A stretch of DNA of 16,525 nt from Candidatus Saccharimonadia bacterium (GTDB taxonomy: Bacteria; Patescibacteriota; Saccharimonadia; Saccharimonadales; Saccharimonadaceae): the NCBI GenBank assembly GCA_023257755.1, contig JALRBM010000048.1, forward strand, positions 1 through 16,525, written 5' to 3'. This document shows, in pieces, positions 6,681 to 14,088 of this stretch. Under the pieces are notes generated by a model. It worked only from the letters and a program-made list of their open reading frames with translations. It had not been told where the DNA came from and made no database searches. The position numbers were made by a program, and so were the translations under genes. Each line of letters begins with the position of its first letter. The first letter of the stretch is position 1.

Positions 6681-7406
6681 ATGCAGCAACCAAACTATCA
6701 AGCCAACCATCAACTACTAATGATGGGAGCAACTATCTTTGCATCAGTTATGGCGGCCGTAATCGTATCGGTCGTTCTTATTACCTCGCTCATGAAGGGC
6801 GAAATCGCAGGTGCACTTGCCTCGCATGCACAGAATTCATCTCCGGTCGCACAAGTGACCGGCTCTTGCGCCGCCTTGCCCGCTGACACGGCGCACGTCC
6901 CGGCAGCCCCGGCATCTGTTGAACAGACCACCGGCATGGCAAGGATGGGTGCAGCACATACTACCAATGCACTCCTCAGTAAGGTATACGTCCCTTCGCA
7001 CGTTTCAGGCTCATTCAACAATACGTACATGACTACCAACAACACGACCAACACGATGACGAACAATATCTCGAACACCGAGGTCAACACCAAGATCACC
7101 ACTATCAAGGACAGCTTCAATAAAGACAGCTATAACGATAACAGCAAAAGCATTACCGTAAAAGACAGCTTTAACCCTGTCGTTATCAAAGACAACAACG
7201 TCACCGTCAACTCAAACAACGGTAACTCTATCGCATCAAACAACGGCAACGTCGTTGGTAATACCTCAAACACGACGAACAATGTGGCCACGACCAACAC
7301 GACAACAAATGTCACCAGCGTTAACTCGAACAATGTGACGAACTCCAACAATGAACAGCATGTTCTCAGTGACAACGTCGTAGTCGTAGCAAATAACAAG
7401 CTATAG
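6681..7406 (+). CDS. Membrane-anchored Asn/Thr-rich surface protein
   Basis: The 241-residue protein has a short polar N-terminus, one transmembrane helix at about 12-37, an Ala/Pro-containing linker with a single Cys, and a low-complexity tail of about 130 residues. In that tail 37 residues are Asn and most others are Thr, Ser, Val, Asp or Lys, with short repeated units such as KDSFN and NN-T-x-N; there is almost no aromatic content. No cleavable lipoprotein or sortase motif is seen, so it is probably held by the helix with its tail outside. I do not recognise a family. The composition suits a beta-solenoid, adhesin-like or amyloid-like fibre (inference). The ATG at 6681 is chosen for its AGAGGAGG site seven bases upstream over a TTG at 6657. 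A hairpin terminator follows the stop. Confidence 0.75.
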   Translation: MQQPNYQANHQLLMMGATIFASVMAAVIVSVVLITSLMKGEIAGALASHAQNSSPVAQVTGSCAALPADTAHVPAAPASVEQTTGMARMGAAHTTNALLSKVYVPSHVSGSFNNTYMTTNNTTNTMTNNISNTEVNTKITTIKDSFNKDSYNDNSKSITVKDSFNPVVIKDNNVTVNSNNGNSIASNNGNVVGNTSNTTNNVATTNTTTNVTSVNSNNVTNSNNEQHVLSDNVVVVANNKL

Positions 7407-7422
7407 AACTAATCCTAAAAGA

Positions 7423-7450
7423 AAACACCCCGGTATGCGCCGGGGTGTTT
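7423..7450. terminator. Bidirectional intrinsic terminator
   Basis: An 11-base-pair hairpin, AAACACCCCGG paired with CCGGGGTGTTT around a six-base loop, lies between two convergent genes. Read on the minus strand it runs into TTTTCTTTT; on the plus strand the stem itself ends in TTT. It would end both the Asn-rich protein gene and the FAD dehydrogenase operon. Confidence 0.88.
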
Positions 7451-7462
7451 AGCTATATCCTG

Positions 7463-9109
7463 CTAGAATGACTTGCGAATATGGCTGAAGCTGAATTCCC
7501 AGTTGGCATCTGTTTTCTTGTGGGGGTTAAAGATATTCTGAGGATCGTAAAGCTCTTTAATGTCCTTCATATAACTAAGAACACTGGGGGTGTACATTTG
7601 TTCCAGCCATGGACCGCGGATCAAGCCGTCATTATGTTCTCCGGAAACCGAGCCCCCATATTTGATTACGAGGTCGTTAACCTCTTTCATGGCTGGCTCC
7701 AGTTTTGCCCGTTCGTTAGGATCTTCGATCTTCATAAGAGGAATGACATGGAAGTTACCGTCGCCCATATGGCCGGCGATCGTCGCCAGGAGTTTGTATT
7801 TCTTGATGATTGTCCGAAGCTCGGGTAAAAACTCGGTCAGGCGCGCGGGCGGCACCACCAGATCGTCGATGAAGGGTGCTGTGTGTTTGTCCTTGACCTT
7901 GCTACGAAGCAGGTTAAAGCTTTCGCGGCGCATCAGCCAGAATTTTCGTGACTTTTCCTCGGTTTCATCCTCTTCCATATAAGTAAAGTTGAACTGCTCC
8001 AGATCAAGGCGGGCCTTATGAATTTTTTCTTTTACCTCCTGGTCGCTGGAACCGGTAAACTCAATCAGAAGAATCAGCTGGGGCACGCCCTTGATCAGCA
8101 CAAGGCCATCAGGGATAAGCTGGAATGCTAATTTTACCCACGCCACAAATCCTAGGCGTTTTAAGAAAGCAAAGAAGAATTTAAAACTAAGCCACAGCGT
8201 ATTATCATCAAAGCTCTCAAATGTCGCCGGTCTATGGGCCAGTACCGCCGGGATTACCTCGCCCAGCCGGTCGATACTGCGCATATAGCAGACAAGCGTG
8301 CCTGCATGAGTGGGCTTTTTGACAAGCCGGAACGTGATATCGGTAATGATCCCGAGGGTTCCCTGCGACCCAACGAACAGTTTAGTAAGGTCAAAGATAC
8401 CCGTGTCGCGGTTCCAGACATCCCATAGATGGTAGCCCGTTGAGTCCTTGCTGACTTTCGGTTTGGCGGACTGGATTTCGTCGTAATTACCGTCGATCAG
8501 CTCGAATGTCCGGCGGTAGAGCTCTCCTTCAAAATCACCCTGCCCCATCTTTGCCTCTAGCTCGTCGCGACTAAGCGGCCTAACGACGTATTCGTTTCCG
8601 TCCCGAAGTACCACTTTTAACTCGGTCACAAACTGGTCCGTCTTGCCGTATTCAAGCGACTTCTCGCCCCCGGCATTATTGGCAACCATGCCGCCCAGCC
8701 CCGCCAGGTCCCGACTTGCCGGGTAACTAGGCATGATCACGCCTTGTTTCAGCGTCTCAATCTCAAAATCCTTATACATCATGCCGGGCTGAACACGTGC
8801 ATAATCTGGCGTTACTTCGTGGAGGTTGGTCATGTGTTTGCTGACATCCAGCACGATTGACTCCCCGATCGCACCACCCGACATACACGTCCCGCGCGTG
8901 CGCGGCGTGATACTAAGCGTTGGGTTTGCCTGTTTATTGTCTGCGACGTATTTGACCAGTGCCTGAATATCCTGCGTGTCCTTAGGGAAAGCGACCACTT
9001 CCGGCCTTAGTTCAAAAATACTGGCATCGTGACTATAAGTATCCCTGGTTTCGTCAGACGTATCCAGATCACCCTTAAAGATCTTGGCAATTTCGGTCTT
9101 AAGATCCAT
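7463..9109 (-). CDS. FAD-linked dehydrogenase, GlcD/D-lactate dehydrogenase-like
   Basis: This 548-residue flavoprotein oxidises a 2-hydroxy acid, probably D-lactate or glycolate, and passes electrons onward. The N-terminal FAD_binding_4 half (about 35-265) shows PRTRGTCMSGGA (69-80) and GGMVANNAGGEKS (139-151), which hold the FAD. The FAD-oxidase C-terminal half shows GHMGDGNFH (446-454) and GEHNDG (490-495), the His/Glu set that binds metal and substrate, and ends with YDPQNIFNPHK. A hydrophobic stretch at about 305-345 may attach it to the membrane. No iron-sulphur domain is fused. The ATG at 9109 sits one base after the upstream stop, with GGAG just before; an in-frame start at 9175 would add 22 unconserved residues inside that gene. 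It is the last gene of the radC operon. The exact substrate cannot be read from sequence. Confidence 0.88.
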   Translation of the reverse strand: MDLKTEIAKIFKGDLDTSDETRDTYSHDASIFELRPEVVAFPKDTQDIQALVKYVADNKQANPTLSITPRTRGTCMSGGAIGESIVLDVSKHMTNLHEVTPDYARVQPGMMYKDFEIETLKQGVIMPSYPASRDLAGLGGMVANNAGGEKSLEYGKTDQFVTELKVVLRDGNEYVVRPLSRDELEAKMGQGDFEGELYRRTFELIDGNYDEIQSAKPKVSKDSTGYHLWDVWNRDTGIFDLTKLFVGSQGTLGIITDITFRLVKKPTHAGTLVCYMRSIDRLGEVIPAVLAHRPATFESFDDNTLWLSFKFFFAFLKRLGFVAWVKLAFQLIPDGLVLIKGVPQLILLIEFTGSSDQEVKEKIHKARLDLEQFNFTYMEEDETEEKSRKFWLMRRESFNLLRSKVKDKHTAPFIDDLVVPPARLTEFLPELRTIIKKYKLLATIAGHMGDGNFHVIPLMKIEDPNERAKLEPAMKEVNDLVIKYGGSVSGEHNDGLIRGPWLEQMYTPSVLSYMKDIKELYDPQNIFNPHKKTDANWEFSFSHIRKSF

Positions 9110-9110
9110 A

Positions 9111-9392
9111 CTACTCCGTGCCCTTTTTCGTGATATGATAGTTATCTTGCAAATAAAGAAGGTCTGACACGACATCCTCCAGCTTGGTACGCGTTTCCCA
9201 CTCGAACGAGGAAAGACCGATTGTGTCCAACTTTGTGGCTAATACGACAAAGTAATCGCCAGATTGTACCAGGGCATCCGTCTCGCTTAATGTTTCCGTC
9301 GCATCGGAAGGGCCGTCACGAAATAGCTTGACCCGGGTAAGTCCGACACGGGCAAGACCCGTAAACGAAGAAAGTTGGTAAGTATTATGCAT
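9111..9392 (-). CDS. Small conserved-looking orphan protein
   Basis: This 93-residue soluble protein has no recognised motif. It contains a mixed strand/helix pattern with a hydrophobic core segment (SGDYFVVLATKLDTIGL, about 44-60) and an acidic C-terminal half. Its ATG overlaps the last eight bases of radC and has GGAG seven bases upstream, and its stop is one base before the next start, so it is translationally coupled on both sides. This tight placement is the main evidence that it is a real gene. Function unknown. Confidence 0.7.
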   Translation of the reverse strand: MHNTYQLSSFTGLARVGLTRVKLFRDGPSDATETLSETDALVQSGDYFVVLATKLDTIGLSSFEWETRTKLEDVVSDLLYLQDNYHITKKGTE

Positions 9393-10137
9393 TGTCGTTC
9401 TCCATCATGCTTATAAAATCATTCCCTGCAATAACAAGATGATCAAGCAGGTCAATCCCTAAAATATTCCCCGCCTCCTGAAGCTGGCGCGTGACGAGCA
9501 GATCATCCTCGGTAGGGTGCGGATTACCCGAAGGATGGTTATGGGCCACGATGACAGCAACGGCCCCGTGCTCCACTGCCGGCTGAAACACCTCCCGAGG
9601 GTGGACGATATTAGCCGTAAGACTACCGATCGATATGACTTCCTCGCGTATCACCTGGTAGCGGCTATTGAGATAGATGCCGCGTAGCTGCTCTTTTTGC
9701 ATATGGCCGATGCTTTTTAAGTGTTCGAAGGCTTGTTTCGCCGTTCGAATAAAAACAGGTTTTCCAGCTTTGTCCTCGTAAAAGCGCCTGCCAAGCTCAA
9801 AACTGGCCACGATCTGACACGCTTTTGCGAGGGGGATATCCAGAGATTCAGCTAAAGCAGTGGGATTCTTTTCGGACGAAACCGAGCGTTCGCCGTACTC
9901 GCGCAGAATTCGATGAGACATCGCCAGCACTTCCTCCTTCTTCGTGCCGACCCCAAGCAGCACCGCCATGAGTTCGGCCTGGGAAAGATGCGAAGGACCA
10001 AGGGCAAGAAGTTTTTCGCGAGGTTTGTCTTCACGCGGCATGTCGCGAACGCGAAGAATATAGCGCGTTTCTCCCTCGCCGACAATTGGATCCCTGTCGC
10101 TGAGTACATAAGGCATGGGTAAACTAAGCGTATGCAT
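9385..10137 (-). CDS. radC: RadC-like JAMM domain protein
   Basis: The 250-residue protein has the RadC layout: an N-terminal helical region with PREKLLALGPSHLSQAELMAVLLGVGT (39-65), the helix-hairpin-helix part, and a C-terminal JAMM (MPN+) metalloprotease-like domain with HNHPSGNPHPTEDD at 199-212, giving the two His and one Asp zinc ligands. RadC proteins were once linked to recombination repair, but their true activity is unsettled. It is slightly longer than the E. coli (~222) and B. subtilis (~231) proteins. The ATG at 10137 has GGAGG four bases before it and a -10-like TATAGT nine bases before it. An in-frame start at 10287 would run 50 unconserved residues through the divergent gene and is rejected. 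It leads a three-gene overlapping unit. Confidence 0.92.
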   Translation of the reverse strand: MHTLSLPMPYVLSDRDPIVGEGETRYILRVRDMPREDKPREKLLALGPSHLSQAELMAVLLGVGTKKEEVLAMSHRILREYGERSVSSEKNPTALAESLDIPLAKACQIVASFELGRRFYEDKAGKPVFIRTAKQAFEHLKSIGHMQKEQLRGIYLNSRYQVIREEVISIGSLTANIVHPREVFQPAVEHGAVAVIVAHNHPSGNPHPTEDDLLVTRQLQEAGNILGIDLLDHLVIAGNDFISMMENDNA

Positions 10138-10162
10138 GATACCTCCACTATACCTTCCCCTC

Positions 10163-10191
10163 TTAAAAAAATACAGCACCGAGAGCATAAT
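10163..10191 (+). promoter_or_regulatory. Promoter of the ASCH gene, predicted leaderless
   Basis: TTAAAA (10163-10168), a 17-base spacer and CATAAT (10186-10191) stand six bases before the ATG at 10198. There is no useful ribosome binding site. A TATAGT on the opposite strand (10152-10147) faces radC, so the 60-base gap appears to hold two divergent promoters. Confidence 0.45.
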
Positions 10192-10197
10192 AGGATA

Positions 10198-10653
10198 ATG
10201 GACAGGGCCATTCTCGACATACTCATACAAGCTGCTCGCACTCATACCGATTGGGCGAAACATGTTGAAACTGACCGCCAAATACACCTTGCCGTCATGA
10301 ATGAGCCGTTTCTTTCAGGCGTACTGACAGGTAAAAAAACGATAGAATCACGCTTTTCGATGCGAAAGGTAAGTCCTTACAAAAAAGTGCGGCCGAAGGA
10401 CCTTATCTTCATGAAAAACGGACCGGTTGTCGGCATGTTCGAGGCGGAGTGGGTCCGTGATGTTGATCTTTCAAGTGAACCCATCGATCTTGTAAAAGCT
10501 ACTTACGCAAGCAAAATCGGAGCCGGCGAAACCTTTTGGAACACAAAAAAAGACAAGCGATATCTTACCCTTATTGGAGTTACGAATGCCGTCTCCTTAA
10601 CACCCGTTGCGGTACCAAAGACCGATCGCCGTGCCTGGATAACGCTTTCTTAA
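10198..10653 (+). CDS. ASCH domain protein (PUA-like fold)
   Basis: The 151-residue protein carries an ASCH domain, a PUA-related beta-barrel expected to bind RNA or modified nucleosides. The signature GKKTIESR (45-52) follows the strand QIHLAV and the helix MNEPFLSGVLT; downstream are the DLIFMKNG strand (68-75) and VVGMFEAEWV (77-86). Some small ASCH proteins are amidohydrolases acting on N4-acetylcytidine, but this chain does not let me decide. The ATG at 10198 is preferred over one at 10132, because the longer form would start beyond the radC start on the other strand and run across both promoters, while 10198 fits the -10-to-ATG geometry seen elsewhere here. It converges on the YdjM-like gene with five bases between the stops and no clear terminator. 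Confidence 0.78.
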   Translation: MDRAILDILIQAARTHTDWAKHVETDRQIHLAVMNEPFLSGVLTGKKTIESRFSMRKVSPYKKVRPKDLIFMKNGPVVGMFEAEWVRDVDLSSEPIDLVKATYASKIGAGETFWNTKKDKRYLTLIGVTNAVSLTPVAVPKTDRRAWITLS

Positions 10654-10657
10654 AGGC

Positions 10658-11242
10658 TTATCTAACGATATTCTGATGCAAGAAAAGCCATAGATCAGTA
10701 TAATTGGCCGCCACCAAGGCCGCAACAATGATAAGCAGCAAGGGAAAGGCAACAAAGTTTTCGGTCCACTTACCTGTCGTAATTCTGAAATGTTTTACCG
10801 GAGGGATACCGAATTTAACCGGAATCGGCAGCAGCCACGGCACCCCTTCTTTCGTGAAGCTATCCATCATAAGGTGCGACGCCATCCCGATCATGAACGC
10901 CCACCATACGATATCCATCTGAACACTCGGCAGAATTGGCTGGACGAAGGCGAGAAATAGTTTTAAAAGGAAGCCGACCAGCACCATACCGATAATCGAA
11001 TGAGTGATGAAGCGATGGCCGCCCAGCATCTTCCCAACCATCCGCCCGAATATGCCGCCAATGGGAAGGTTGCGCCAAAACGGTGCCGTCGGCTGGTCAA
11101 TATCCGGAGCGATACCGCCCAGTTGATTAGCGATAAAGGCCGTCACTACGGTAGCAAGCGTCATCGTCGGAAGATCAGGAACGATAATCACGGCGCCAAG
11201 GAGTGCCGTCGCGGCAGCAAGGTCATGAGTGCGGGCTTTCAT
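10658..11242 (-). CDS. YdjM-like membrane-bound metal-dependent hydrolase (DUF457)
   Basis: This 194-residue integral membrane protein belongs to the YdjM/DUF457 family, predicted membrane-bound metal-dependent hydrolases related to phospholipase C-like folds. Conserved polar residues are in place: His6, the PDID motif (47-50), GGHRFITHS (74-82) and SHLMMD (122-127) followed by the PWLLPIPV strand (135-142). Four membrane helices lie at about 10-22, 28-46, 82-102, 110-127, and a fifth at 162-182. Substrate unknown. The ATG at 11242 lacks a ribosome binding site and follows an extended -10 (TGCTATGAT) by six bases, so the mRNA is predicted to be leaderless. It follows the orphan gene at 11261 in the same direction. 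Confidence 0.85.
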   Translation of the reverse strand: MKARTHDLAAATALLGAVIIVPDLPTMTLATVVTAFIANQLGGIAPDIDQPTAPFWRNLPIGGIFGRMVGKMLGGHRFITHSIIGMVLVGFLLKLFLAFVQPILPSVQMDIVWWAFMIGMASHLMMDSFTKEGVPWLLPIPVKFGIPPVKHFRITTGKWTENFVAFPLLLIIVAALVAANYTDLWLFLHQNIVR

Positions 11243-11248
11243 ACGTTT

Positions 11249-11257
11249 ATCATAGCA
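11249..11257 (-). promoter_or_regulatory. Extended -10 promoter of the YdjM-like gene, predicted leaderless
   Basis: TGCTATGAT on the minus strand ends six bases before the ATG. No convincing -35 is seen. The same element in the same position (TGGTATGAT, six bases, ATG) precedes the next gene upstream, which supports both. Confidence 0.55.
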
Positions 11258-11260
11258 CTG

Positions 11261-11788
11261 CTATAAGAGATCGCTTATAACCGTCTTCACGGGACGACGC
11301 GGGCGAGACACTCGCTTTGCAAGGCTATCTTTCTCTTGCTTGTACTTGGTCAGCGCCCTGATAACGACATCACGAAAATATGCCTGGTGTATATCTGAAG
11401 GAGTAATGGTTTCAGGCAGAGCACGCTCCCGTGTTCCATCGTTAAGTCTGGTTGTCCACACGACTCCTGCGCCAGCCTCACCTGCCCTCGCCTCGGTACT
11501 GCCATAGCTGTTCCTGCCGGTCCCTTTAGCGGACCAGCTGTAGCTTAGCCGAACTTCACCGGTTGCACCCACATATTCAGCCGAGACGGATTCGTCAAGC
11601 CGCCTGTCCTCGTCTATGACAGGTAGCAAATCCTCCCACCGCACTGGATTGCCGCTTCTTCTACTAAGAGGACGGTCGATTAACGTAGCTGCAGCCTCGG
11701 CAAGAAATACCTCGATCGGCACCTCGCGCAGATGCGCAAATGTTTCTTGCTCCGGCGGGCTGGCTTCTCCTTCTAGCCTTTCTGTCAT
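11261..11788 (-). CDS. Orphan soluble protein
   Basis: The 175-residue protein is not recognised. It has an acidic N-terminus, a helical segment with PIEVFLAEAAATLIDRPLS (24-42), a Gly/Ser/Thr-rich strand-forming middle (about 70-115) and a basic C-terminal third (KYKQEKDSLAKRVSRPRR) that could touch nucleic acid (inference only). There is no membrane segment or signal peptide. The start at 11788 has no ribosome binding site but follows an extended -10 (TGGTATGAT) by six bases. It lies directly after the dnaK terminator, so it is a separate unit from dnaK. Confidence 0.65.
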   Translation of the reverse strand: MTERLEGEASPPEQETFAHLREVPIEVFLAEAAATLIDRPLSRRSGNPVRWEDLLPVIDEDRRLDESVSAEYVGATGEVRLSYSWSAKGTGRNSYGSTEARAGEAGAGVVWTTRLNDGTRERALPETITPSDIHQAYFRDVVIRALTKYKQEKDSLAKRVSRPRRPVKTVISDLL

Positions 11789-11794
11789 ATGTGC

Positions 11795-11803
11795 ATCATA
11801 CCA
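11795..11803 (-). promoter_or_regulatory. Extended -10 promoter of the orphan gene, predicted leaderless
   Basis: TGGTATGAT on the minus strand ends six bases before the ATG at 11788. Its upstream side is the dnaK terminator, leaving no room for a normal -35, so it must act as an extended -10 promoter if it is real. Confidence 0.5.
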
Positions 11804-11804
11804 T

Positions 11805-11830
11805 AAAAAGCGGCTCCCTTGCGGGAGCCG
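11805..11830 (-). terminator. Intrinsic terminator of dnaK
   Basis: Read on the minus strand, CGGCTCCC, a GCAA tetraloop and GGGAGCCG form a perfect eight-pair GC-rich stem followed by CTTTTT, 17 bases after the dnaK stop. Confidence 0.92.
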
Positions 11831-11846
11831 ACTTTAAAGGGTGGGC

Positions 11847-13751
11847 TTATTTCTTTTCTTTGTTGTCGTCGACGACTTCACCTTCGACCGGTTCGTCACC
11901 GCTCTTTTTTTCGGTATTTTCACCGTCTGTCTTTGCCGACTCCTCTTTGGCAGCAGCCTCGTACAACTTGGCCCCGACTGTCTGGATTTTCTCCATCAGA
12001 TCTTTGGCGGCTTGCTCCAGCTCGGCTTTGTCGTCCGACTTTTCGTGTGTCTTGGCTTCCTTTACGGCATCCTCGATGATCTTTTTATCATCATCTGAAA
12101 TCTTATCCTTATACTCGTTCGGCATCTTCTCGGCCTGATAGATCGCGTTCTCGAGCACGTTGCGGGCATCGACAGCTTCACGCTTTTTCTTGTCTTCTTC
12201 GGCGTGGGCTTCGGCGTCACGCGCAGCTTTCTCGATATCTTCCTTACTCATGTTACCGCTGTCCTGAATGGTGATGGACTGCTCTTTGCCGGTTCCCTTA
12301 TCCTTGGCGGTGACATGAAGAATACCATTGGCGTCCAGATTGAAGGTGACTTCGATCTGTGGCACGCCGCGGGGAGCAGGAGCAATGCCGTCAAGGATGA
12401 AGCGGCCCAGCGATTTGTTATCGCTCGCCATTTCGCGTTCGCCCTGAAGGACGTGGATTTCAACTTGCGGTTGGTTATCGGCAGCGGTCGAGAATGTCTC
12501 GCTCTTTGAGGTCGGGATAGTTGTATTGCGGTCGATCAGCTTGGTCGTGACACCGCCCATAGTTTCGATACCAAGTGACAGCGGCGTTACGTCCAGCAGC
12601 AGGACATCCTTGACATCACCCTGGAGCACGCCGCCTTGGATCGCGGCGCCCACTGCGACGACCTCATCAGGATTCACGCCCTTTAGCGGGTCCTTACCAA
12701 AGATTGATTTCACTTTTTCAACAACGGACGGCATGCGGGTCATACCACCGACCAGCACGACTTCGTCAACTTCGCTTGCGCTGACACCGGCGTCCTTCAG
12801 CGCCTTTTCAACAGGCTCCGCCAAGCGGTTGATGAGATCGGAAACGAGTTCTTCCAGTTTAGCGCGGGTCAGCTTGTATTCGAAGTGCTTTGGACCATCA
12901 GCATCGGCGGTGATAAACGGCAAATTGATTTCGGTTTCGTTAGTGGACGAAAGCTCTTTCTTGGCCTTTTCCGCCTCGTCCTTGAGGCGCTGCATCGCCG
13001 CCTTGTCGCTTTTAAGGTCGATGCCTTCCTGCTGCTTAAATACATCAAGGAAGTGGTTGACGATACGGTTATCAAAGTCCTCACCCCCGAGGTGCGTATC
13101 ACCATTGGTCGATCGAACTTCAAAGACACCGTCACCAAGTTCGAGGATAGAAACGTCAAACGTACCACCACCAAGGTCGAAGACGGCGATCTTTTCTTCC
13201 TTTTTCGTATCAAGTCCATAGGCAAGCGCAGCCGCAGTCGGCTCGTTGATGATACGCTTGACCTCAAGACCGGCGATCTTACCCGCATCCTTCGTTGCCT
13301 GACGCTGCGAGTCGTCGAAGTACGCAGGCACAGTGATGACCGCTTCGGTCACCTTTTCGCCCAGGAACGCCTCGGCGTCTGCCTTGATCTTGGAAAGGAT
13401 CATGGCGCTGACTTCCTCTGGAGTGTACTCCTTATCACCCATCTTGACCGCCACGCCGTCGCCCTTCTTGACGATTTCGTATGGCATAATATCAAGGTCT
13501 TTTTGCACCTCTTTGTCGGTGAACTTGCGGCCGATCAGACGCTTGACGCCATAAATCGTGTTCTTTGCGTTTGTCACGCGCTGGCGCTGGGCAACCTGTC
13601 CAACGAGACGTTCACCGTTTTTGTTGATAGCGACCACACTTGGAGTTGTGCGGTTCCCCTCGGCGTTTGCGATTACCTCGGGTTTACCCGCCACCATATA
13701 CGCAAAAGCGCTATTGGTTGTCCCAAGGTCGATTCCAATGATTTTGCCCAT
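11847..13751 (-). CDS. dnaK: Chaperone DnaK (Hsp70)
   Basis: This 634-residue cytosolic Hsp70 binds and releases unfolded proteins in an ATP-driven cycle with DnaJ and GrpE. The ATPase domain begins IIGIDLGTTNSAFAYM and shows GNRTTPSVV, the phosphate-2 loop FDLGGGTFDVS and the adenosine loop VVLVGGMTRMP. The linker DVLLLDVTPLSLGIE leads to the substrate-binding beta domain and a charged helical lid, and the C-terminus EGEVVDDNKEKK is the usual acidic tail. Length is normal for the family. The ATG has GGAGG seven bases upstream, unlike several leaderless neighbours. It is transcribed alone, from a promoter with a perfect CIRCE and a second variant operator, and ends at its own terminator. It is separated from dnaJ by about 5 kb and from grpE by a transferred-looking gene. 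Confidence 0.98.
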   Translation of the reverse strand: MGKIIGIDLGTTNSAFAYMVAGKPEVIANAEGNRTTPSVVAINKNGERLVGQVAQRQRVTNAKNTIYGVKRLIGRKFTDKEVQKDLDIMPYEIVKKGDGVAVKMGDKEYTPEEVSAMILSKIKADAEAFLGEKVTEAVITVPAYFDDSQRQATKDAGKIAGLEVKRIINEPTAAALAYGLDTKKEEKIAVFDLGGGTFDVSILELGDGVFEVRSTNGDTHLGGEDFDNRIVNHFLDVFKQQEGIDLKSDKAAMQRLKDEAEKAKKELSSTNETEINLPFITADADGPKHFEYKLTRAKLEELVSDLINRLAEPVEKALKDAGVSASEVDEVVLVGGMTRMPSVVEKVKSIFGKDPLKGVNPDEVVAVGAAIQGGVLQGDVKDVLLLDVTPLSLGIETMGGVTTKLIDRNTTIPTSKSETFSTAADNQPQVEIHVLQGEREMASDNKSLGRFILDGIAPAPRGVPQIEVTFNLDANGILHVTAKDKGTGKEQSITIQDSGNMSKEDIEKAARDAEAHAEEDKKKREAVDARNVLENAIYQAEKMPNEYKDKISDDDKKIIEDAVKEAKTHEKSDDKAELEQAAKDLMEKIQTVGAKLYEAAAKEESAKTDGENTEKKSGDEPVEGEVVDDNKEKK

Positions 13752-13796
13752 ATTAATCCTCCTGTTGTCGGTTTCGATTCGTATCTGTCATATATT

Positions 13797-13823
13797 CTAG
13801 CAATCACTCATCGAGATTGCCAA
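13797..13823. promoter_or_regulatory. Second HrcA-like operator in the dnaK leader
   Basis: The plus strand reads CTAGCAATC, nine bases, then GATTGCCAA. The halves are inverted repeats of each other at 7 of 9 positions and fit [CT]T[AG]GCA[AC]TC exactly, with the CIRCE spacing. The site lies 21 bases closer to dnaK than the perfect CIRCE and just downstream of the predicted transcription start. Confidence 0.6.
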
Positions 13824-13831
13824 GTACTTTC

Positions 13832-13860
13832 AGTGTAATAAAATTAGCACTCTATGTCAA
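13832..13860 (-). promoter_or_regulatory. Promoter of dnaK
   Basis: A perfect TTGACA (13860-13855), a 17-base spacer and TACACT (13837-13832) on the minus strand place the start of transcription near 13825 and give a leader of about 75 bases. The -35 box lies in the spacer of the perfect CIRCE, so repressor and polymerase compete directly. Confidence 0.65.
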
Positions 13861-13870
13861 CGAGTGCTAA
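13844..13870. promoter_or_regulatory. Perfect CIRCE element (HrcA operator) at dnaK
   Basis: TTAGCACTC, nine bases and GAGTGCTAA match the CIRCE consensus at every position. CIRCE is the binding site of HrcA, whose gene is at the right end of this window. Confidence 0.97.
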
Positions 13871-13889
13871 TTATTTCCTATCCTAACTA

Positions 13890-13918
13890 TTGACTTATAT
13901 TAAATACTATGTTATTTT
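13890..13918 (+). promoter_or_regulatory. Possible promoter of the GC-rich orphan gene
   Basis: TTGACT (13890-13895), 17 bases and TATTTT (13913-13918) lie in an AT-rich stretch upstream of the plus-strand gene at 14089. If used, it gives a leader of about 165 bases containing the long hairpin at 13953. The boxes are imperfect, and AT-rich DNA produces such matches by chance. Confidence 0.3.
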
Positions 13919-13952
13919 TAATAAACTAACCCTGTTAGTGATCCTTACAAAT

Positions 13953-14007
13953 GAGTCGCTGGGAGTAATTACTTACATGACAAGTAAGTACTTTCTCCTA
14001 GCGATTC
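13953..14007 (+). other. Long leader hairpin
   Basis: GAGTCGCTGGGAG (13953-13965) pairs with CTCCTAGCGATTC (13995-14007) over 13 positions, two of them G-U. The inner 29 bases hold a further seven-base inverted repeat TACTTAC/GTAAGTA. It is not followed by a T-run, so it is not a standard terminator. It may be a 5' regulatory structure of the gene at 14089, or the end structure of a mobile unit. Confidence 0.6.
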
Positions 14008-14088
14008 CATGATGACTATGGAACGTCTAGGGGACCCGACCCGAGAACCCCGCATGAACCGTCGCGGGAAAGTGGAAAAGGACCTATT

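Noticed and set aside
6710..7399. Hydrophobic open frames on the minus strand
   Set aside because: They are the complement of Asn/Thr codons (AAC, ACC read as GTT, GGT), which gives artificial Val/Leu-rich chains opposite the Asn-rich protein.
9110..9175. Extended start of the FAD dehydrogenase
   Set aside because: It would overlap the coupled orphan gene by over 60 bases; the ATG at 9109 follows GGAG and begins like the family.
10132..10197. Longer ASCH protein starting at 10132
   Set aside because: The extension overlaps the radC start codon and promoter region and has no ribosome binding site.
10138..10287. Longer RadC with 50 extra N-terminal residues
   Set aside because: The extension crosses the divergent ASCH gene start and both promoters; the ATG at 10137 has GGAGG and gives a normal RadC start.
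11262..11279. Inverted repeat TATAAG/CTTATA at the end of the orphan gene
   Set aside because: Only six AT-rich pairs with a six-base loop and no T-run; too weak for a terminator or operator call.
12885..13838. Long open frame of 317 codons on the plus strand
   Set aside because: It is antisense to dnaK across its most conserved region, has no ribosome binding site and runs over the dnaK promoter and second operator; a shadow of a GC-balanced highly expressed gene.
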